From: SAR86 cluster bacterium
GTDB taxonomy: Bacteria > Pseudomonadota > Gammaproteobacteria > SAR86 > D2472
DNA length: 14,385 nt
Assembly (NCBI GenBank): GCA_029248485.1
Contig: JAQWJG010000033.1
Coordinates: 1 to 14,385, forward strand
Direction of reading: 5' to 3'
Of the stretch, positions 12,534 through 14,385 are shown one piece after another. A program made the position numbers and the translations under genes. The notes beneath the pieces are model-generated. The model ran no database searches, was not told where the DNA came from, and was given only the letters and a program-made list of their open reading frames with translations. Positions within the stretch are counted from its first letter, which is position 1, and each line of letters starts with the position of its first letter.

Positions 12534-13484
12534 TTATTCGCTTAGACTAGTGAACACGCGATTGATAAAACCAAGTGAGCCGGTTTCAGGACCATAGATC
12601 TTATCAAAGTCCTCGGTTGGTTTGGCATCTTTGATTTCTTGTAACGTTTTTCCTTCCTCGATCAATGCGGCAACTCTTGAGCGGACCGTTTTTAACATAG
12701 AAATATATTCCTTTAGGGTTGCTGTATCTGTAACTGGTCCATGTCCAGGAATGACTATAGTATTATCATTGGCAAGTTTAAGGGTATCTTCACAAAACTT
12801 AATCATTCCATCGATGCTGCCTCCGCTTCCAACATCGATAAATGGATAGCCAGAATTATTAAAAACGTCTCCCAGGTGAACTGCATTTTGTTTTTTAAAA
12901 AAAACCGCTGTATCTCCATTAGTATGAGCTGATGCAAAGTTTTTTAAATCAATCTCACCACCATTAAAGTGAATTTGCATTCCATGATCATATGTCAATA
13001 CCGGCAAAGCCTTGTCTGGATATGGTTGCTGTTTATATTTGGCAATTACCATATTGATCACTCCTCCTTTTGCCATATCTGCTCGCGCATTAGCATGAGC
13101 TACGATCTTTGTCCCTTGCGGGCCTAATGCGTTGTTGCCCTCAGCATGGTCAAAATGCCAGTGAGTATTAACAGCATAGTCAACTTCTCCGCCTCCAACT
13201 TTTAAAATTGCTGCTTGAACTTTATCCATGACCTGAGGGAATTGATCGTCAACAATCAAAACTCCGTCTTCACCAATAGAAGCTGCAATGTTGCCGCCTA
13301 CTCCAAAGAGCACATAAAGACCTTCTGCAACCTTTTGTGTTTGAATTTCAGCCTCTTCAAAATTCCACCCAAAAGCATGTGCTACTTGATCTAAATTCAT
13401 AGCATCATCATGATCAGCAGACTTAAGGTCGTTGGATATAAAAATCAAAAAAGTTATTACAAAAACTGACAGAGCGATTCTCAT
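12534..13484 (-). CDS. Exported metallo-beta-lactamase-fold hydrolase
   Basis: 316 residues. A signal peptide covers about 1-23. The MBL motif is complete: NTHWHFDHAEGN with H108, H110, D112 and H113, then H187 (SAHTNGD), D206 (LGDVF) and H248 (PGHGP). These make a full two-metal site. The domain spans about 50-255, with a helical C-terminal extension (256-316) containing EYISMLKTVRSRVAALIEEGKTLQEI in two segments. This is the broad, periplasmic MBL-hydrolase type common in marine bacteria, with substrates that may be thioesters, lactones or others. Nothing shows beta-lactamase activity. AGGAG (13495-13491) sits 6 nt before the ATG, a strong ribosome binding site. The 73-bp upstream gap holds palindromes and may contain a promoter. 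Confidence 0.88.
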   Translation of the reverse strand: MRIALSVFVITFLIFISNDLKSADHDDAMNLDQVAHAFGWNFEEAEIQTQKVAEGLYVLFGVGGNIAASIGEDGVLIVDDQFPQVMDKVQAAILKVGGGEVDYAVNTHWHFDHAEGNNALGPQGTKIVAHANARADMAKGGVINMVIAKYKQQPYPDKALPVLTYDHGMQIHFNGGEIDLKNFASAHTNGDTAVFFKKQNAVHLGDVFNNSGYPFIDVGSGGSIDGMIKFCEDTLKLANDNTIVIPGHGPVTDTATLKEYISMLKTVRSRVAALIEEGKTLQEIKDAKPTEDFDKIYGPETGSLGFINRVFTSLSE

Positions 13485-13516
13485 TAGCGTCTCCTAAAAT
13501 CTAAAGATTAATTATT

Positions 13517-13548
13517 ACATTTGTTTAAATGTTGTTGAAAAATTTTTC
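13517..13548. repeat. Two tandem palindromes upstream of the MBL-fold gene
   Basis: ACATTT-GTTT-AAATGT (13517-13532) is a perfect 6-bp inverted repeat. GAAAAATTTTTC (13537-13548) is a perfect 12-bp palindrome four bases away. They lie between the methyltransferase stop (13558) and the MBL-fold gene start (13484). They could be an operator or a weak terminator/attenuator, or simply chance in AT-rich DNA. Confidence 0.4.
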
Positions 13549-13557
13549 TGAAAATTT

Positions 13558-14178
13558 TTAATTCTTTTTACCTGTTAATACCAGGGTCCCAGCCCAATCT
13601 TTAGTTTGATTTGCACGCCAGCCCTCCACATCGGAAAAACCTGCTCTCTCAAACATTTCTGTCCATTCTGCTTGTTTTAACATTAGCATTTTGGTTCCCA
13701 CTTTTCCTTCCCAGGTATGAGAGTCTTTATTTTCATAATATAAATCTATTCCTACTATCAGCCGCCCTTCTGCAGCAAGCCATGAATTAAATATTTTATT
13801 TAATATGGATTCAGGGTCCTCTAAATAATACAAAACTTCCATGGAGTGAATGAGGTCATATTTTTCTTGAGGCTCATAGTCATAGATGTTTGCAAGAATG
13901 TAATCCTCGTTATTTCCACGTGCTTTTGCGTGGGCAATCATTTGATCGGCGCCATCGATTCCACTGGCTTTGATGCATAATGGATCATCAACAACCCTCC
14001 TAACAACCCAACCGTTACCACAACCCAAATCTAAAAAAGTGAAATTATTGTTGATTCTATGCCTTTCTTTTAAAGCAAAATCTAGCATTTCAGTCACAGC
14101 ATCGGCATGACCCTTTTCCATTCCTAGATCTTTATCAAGCTCAGCCCATTCATTAAAAACTGCTACTGCGTCTTTCAT
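13558..14178 (-). CDS. Class I SAM-dependent methyltransferase
   Basis: 206 residues, cytoplasmic. Motif I is FTFLDLGCGNGWVVRR (46-61), binding SAM. The acidic post-I motif is SGIDGADQMI (72-81), and IHSMEVLYYLEDP (110-122) is motif IV-like. The later strands include GRLIVGIDLYYEN (138-150) and LKQAEWTEMFERAGFSDVEG. This is the general small-molecule methyltransferase layout (Methyltransf_11/25 type). No substrate-specific feature is visible. It has only a weak GAG ribosome binding site and begins 11 bp after the PepSY gene stop, so it is probably in one transcript with it. It is not closely similar in motif wording to the zinc-ribbon methyltransferase at 5438, and lacks its cysteines. Confidence 0.88.
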   Translation of the reverse strand: MKDAVAVFNEWAELDKDLGMEKGHADAVTEMLDFALKERHRINNNFTFLDLGCGNGWVVRRVVDDPLCIKASGIDGADQMIAHAKARGNNEDYILANIYDYEPQEKYDLIHSMEVLYYLEDPESILNKIFNSWLAAEGRLIVGIDLYYENKDSHTWEGKVGTKMLMLKQAEWTEMFERAGFSDVEGWRANQTKDWAGTLVLTGKKN

Positions 14179-14189
14179 AGTGCTCTCAA

Positions 14190-14385
14190 TTAAGTTTCTT
14201 TTCTAATATCAATTTTAAAAAATAACAAGATGCCAGATAAGGAGCTTATTAAAGCTAATACAGAAAATATTTTTAATAATATATTATCTATGTTGTCTCT
14301 TTCTTGCCAATCCATAATGTGAAACCCCCACATTAAATCCCATATCCGCCATTGCGCTGATCTTATGGCTACGATATCTCCACTA
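14190..14385 (-). CDS. PepSY-associated membrane protein, C-terminal end only
   Basis: The gene enters from the right edge; the last 64 codons and the stop (TAA at 14192-14190) are inside. The visible protein begins SGDIVAIRSAQWRIWDLMWG and continues FHIMDWQERDNIDN. A final transmembrane helix follows (about LLKIFSVLALISSLSGILLFF) with a short charged tail KIDIRKET. The WRIxDxxWxxHIMDxxERxN stretch just before a last helix is characteristic of the C-terminus of PepSY-containing membrane proteins, some of which take part in ferric reduction or respiratory assembly. The PepSY domain proper lies outside the window, so its job cannot be judged. It is upstream of, and likely cotranscribed with, the SAM methyltransferase 11 bp away. 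Confidence 0.72.
   Translation of the reverse strand, partial: SGDIVAIRSAQWRIWDLMWGFHIMDWQERDNIDNILLKIFSVLALISSLSGILLFFKIDIRKET

Noticed and set aside
12534..13484. Calling the MBL-fold protein a beta-lactamase
   Set aside because: The metal ligands are shared by the whole superfamily. No beta-lactamase-specific feature or resistance context is present.
1..14385. Defence system, prophage, transposon, CRISPR or tRNA in the window
   Set aside because: No repeats with regular spacing, no integrase, transposase or phage genes and no cloverleaf-like sequence were seen. The genes look like a normal, compact chromosomal core/accessory mix.

Overview
This is an AT-rich (mid-to-upper 30s % GC by eye) stretch of ordinary bacterial chromosome, packed with short genes. 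Twenty coding regions can be supported, two of them cut by the window edges. All but one lie on the minus strand, often 1-18 bp apart or overlapping, so they read as operons transcribed from right to left. The low GC, streamlined spacing, exported small proteins and the set of families (MAPEG, DUF3089, PepSY, ABM, BHMT-type methyltransferase) suggest a free-living marine proteobacterium. A SAR86-like gammaproteobacterium is my best guess. The short-form Psd next to a type II PssA is a pair also common in Alphaproteobacteria, so the class is not settled from sequence alone. I see no tRNA, rRNA, CRISPR, transposase, integrase or attachment site. No stretch longer than 300 bases lacks a gene.

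Layout. At 1-2000 (minus) lie the start of a crotonase, an SMR-type small multidrug transporter, an exported DUF3089 alpha/beta-hydrolase and a small membrane protein. At 2051-2641 is the only plus-strand gene, a secreted protein of unknown function with an excellent ribosome binding site. It ends at a bidirectional hairpin terminator shared with the convergent genes. At 2680-4068 is the psd-pssA pair, which makes and decarboxylates phosphatidylserine to give phosphatidylethanolamine. At 4132-8626 is a run of eight small genes: an Nramp-related transporter lacking the canonical metal motifs, a zinc-ribbon SAM methyltransferase, an SRPBCC protein, an exported ABM monooxygenase-like protein, a DUF952 protein, a tiny membrane protein, an isoprenylcysteine/phospholipid methyltransferase-like membrane protein and an exported protein with the CxxxxDxxxRLxCYD signature. 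The first gene of this run has a strong promoter so close to its ATG that the mRNA should be leaderless.

At 8712-9935 is a betaine-homocysteine methyltransferase (BHMT)-type enzyme behind its own promoter and a structured 5' leader. The leader resembles SAM-sensing pseudoknots only in fragments. At 9948-11599 are a periplasmic methionine sulfoxide reductase with the unusual order MsrA-thioredoxin-MsrB and a MAPEG protein. At 11673-13484 are a two-domain VOC protein and an exported metallo-beta-lactamase-fold hydrolase. At 13558-14385 are a class I SAM methyltransferase and the C-terminal end of a PepSY-type membrane protein.

The nearest thing to a theme is sulfur and methyl-group handling: homocysteine remethylation, methionine sulfoxide repair, a thiol-linked MAPEG protein and three SAM methyltransferases, beside envelope lipid synthesis. 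I find no clear new defence or mobile system. The points most worth following up are the BHMT leader RNA, the re-ordered MsrA-Trx-MsrB with an apparently relocated resolving cysteine, the leaderless promoter, the motif-less Nramp relative and the unknown secreted protein.
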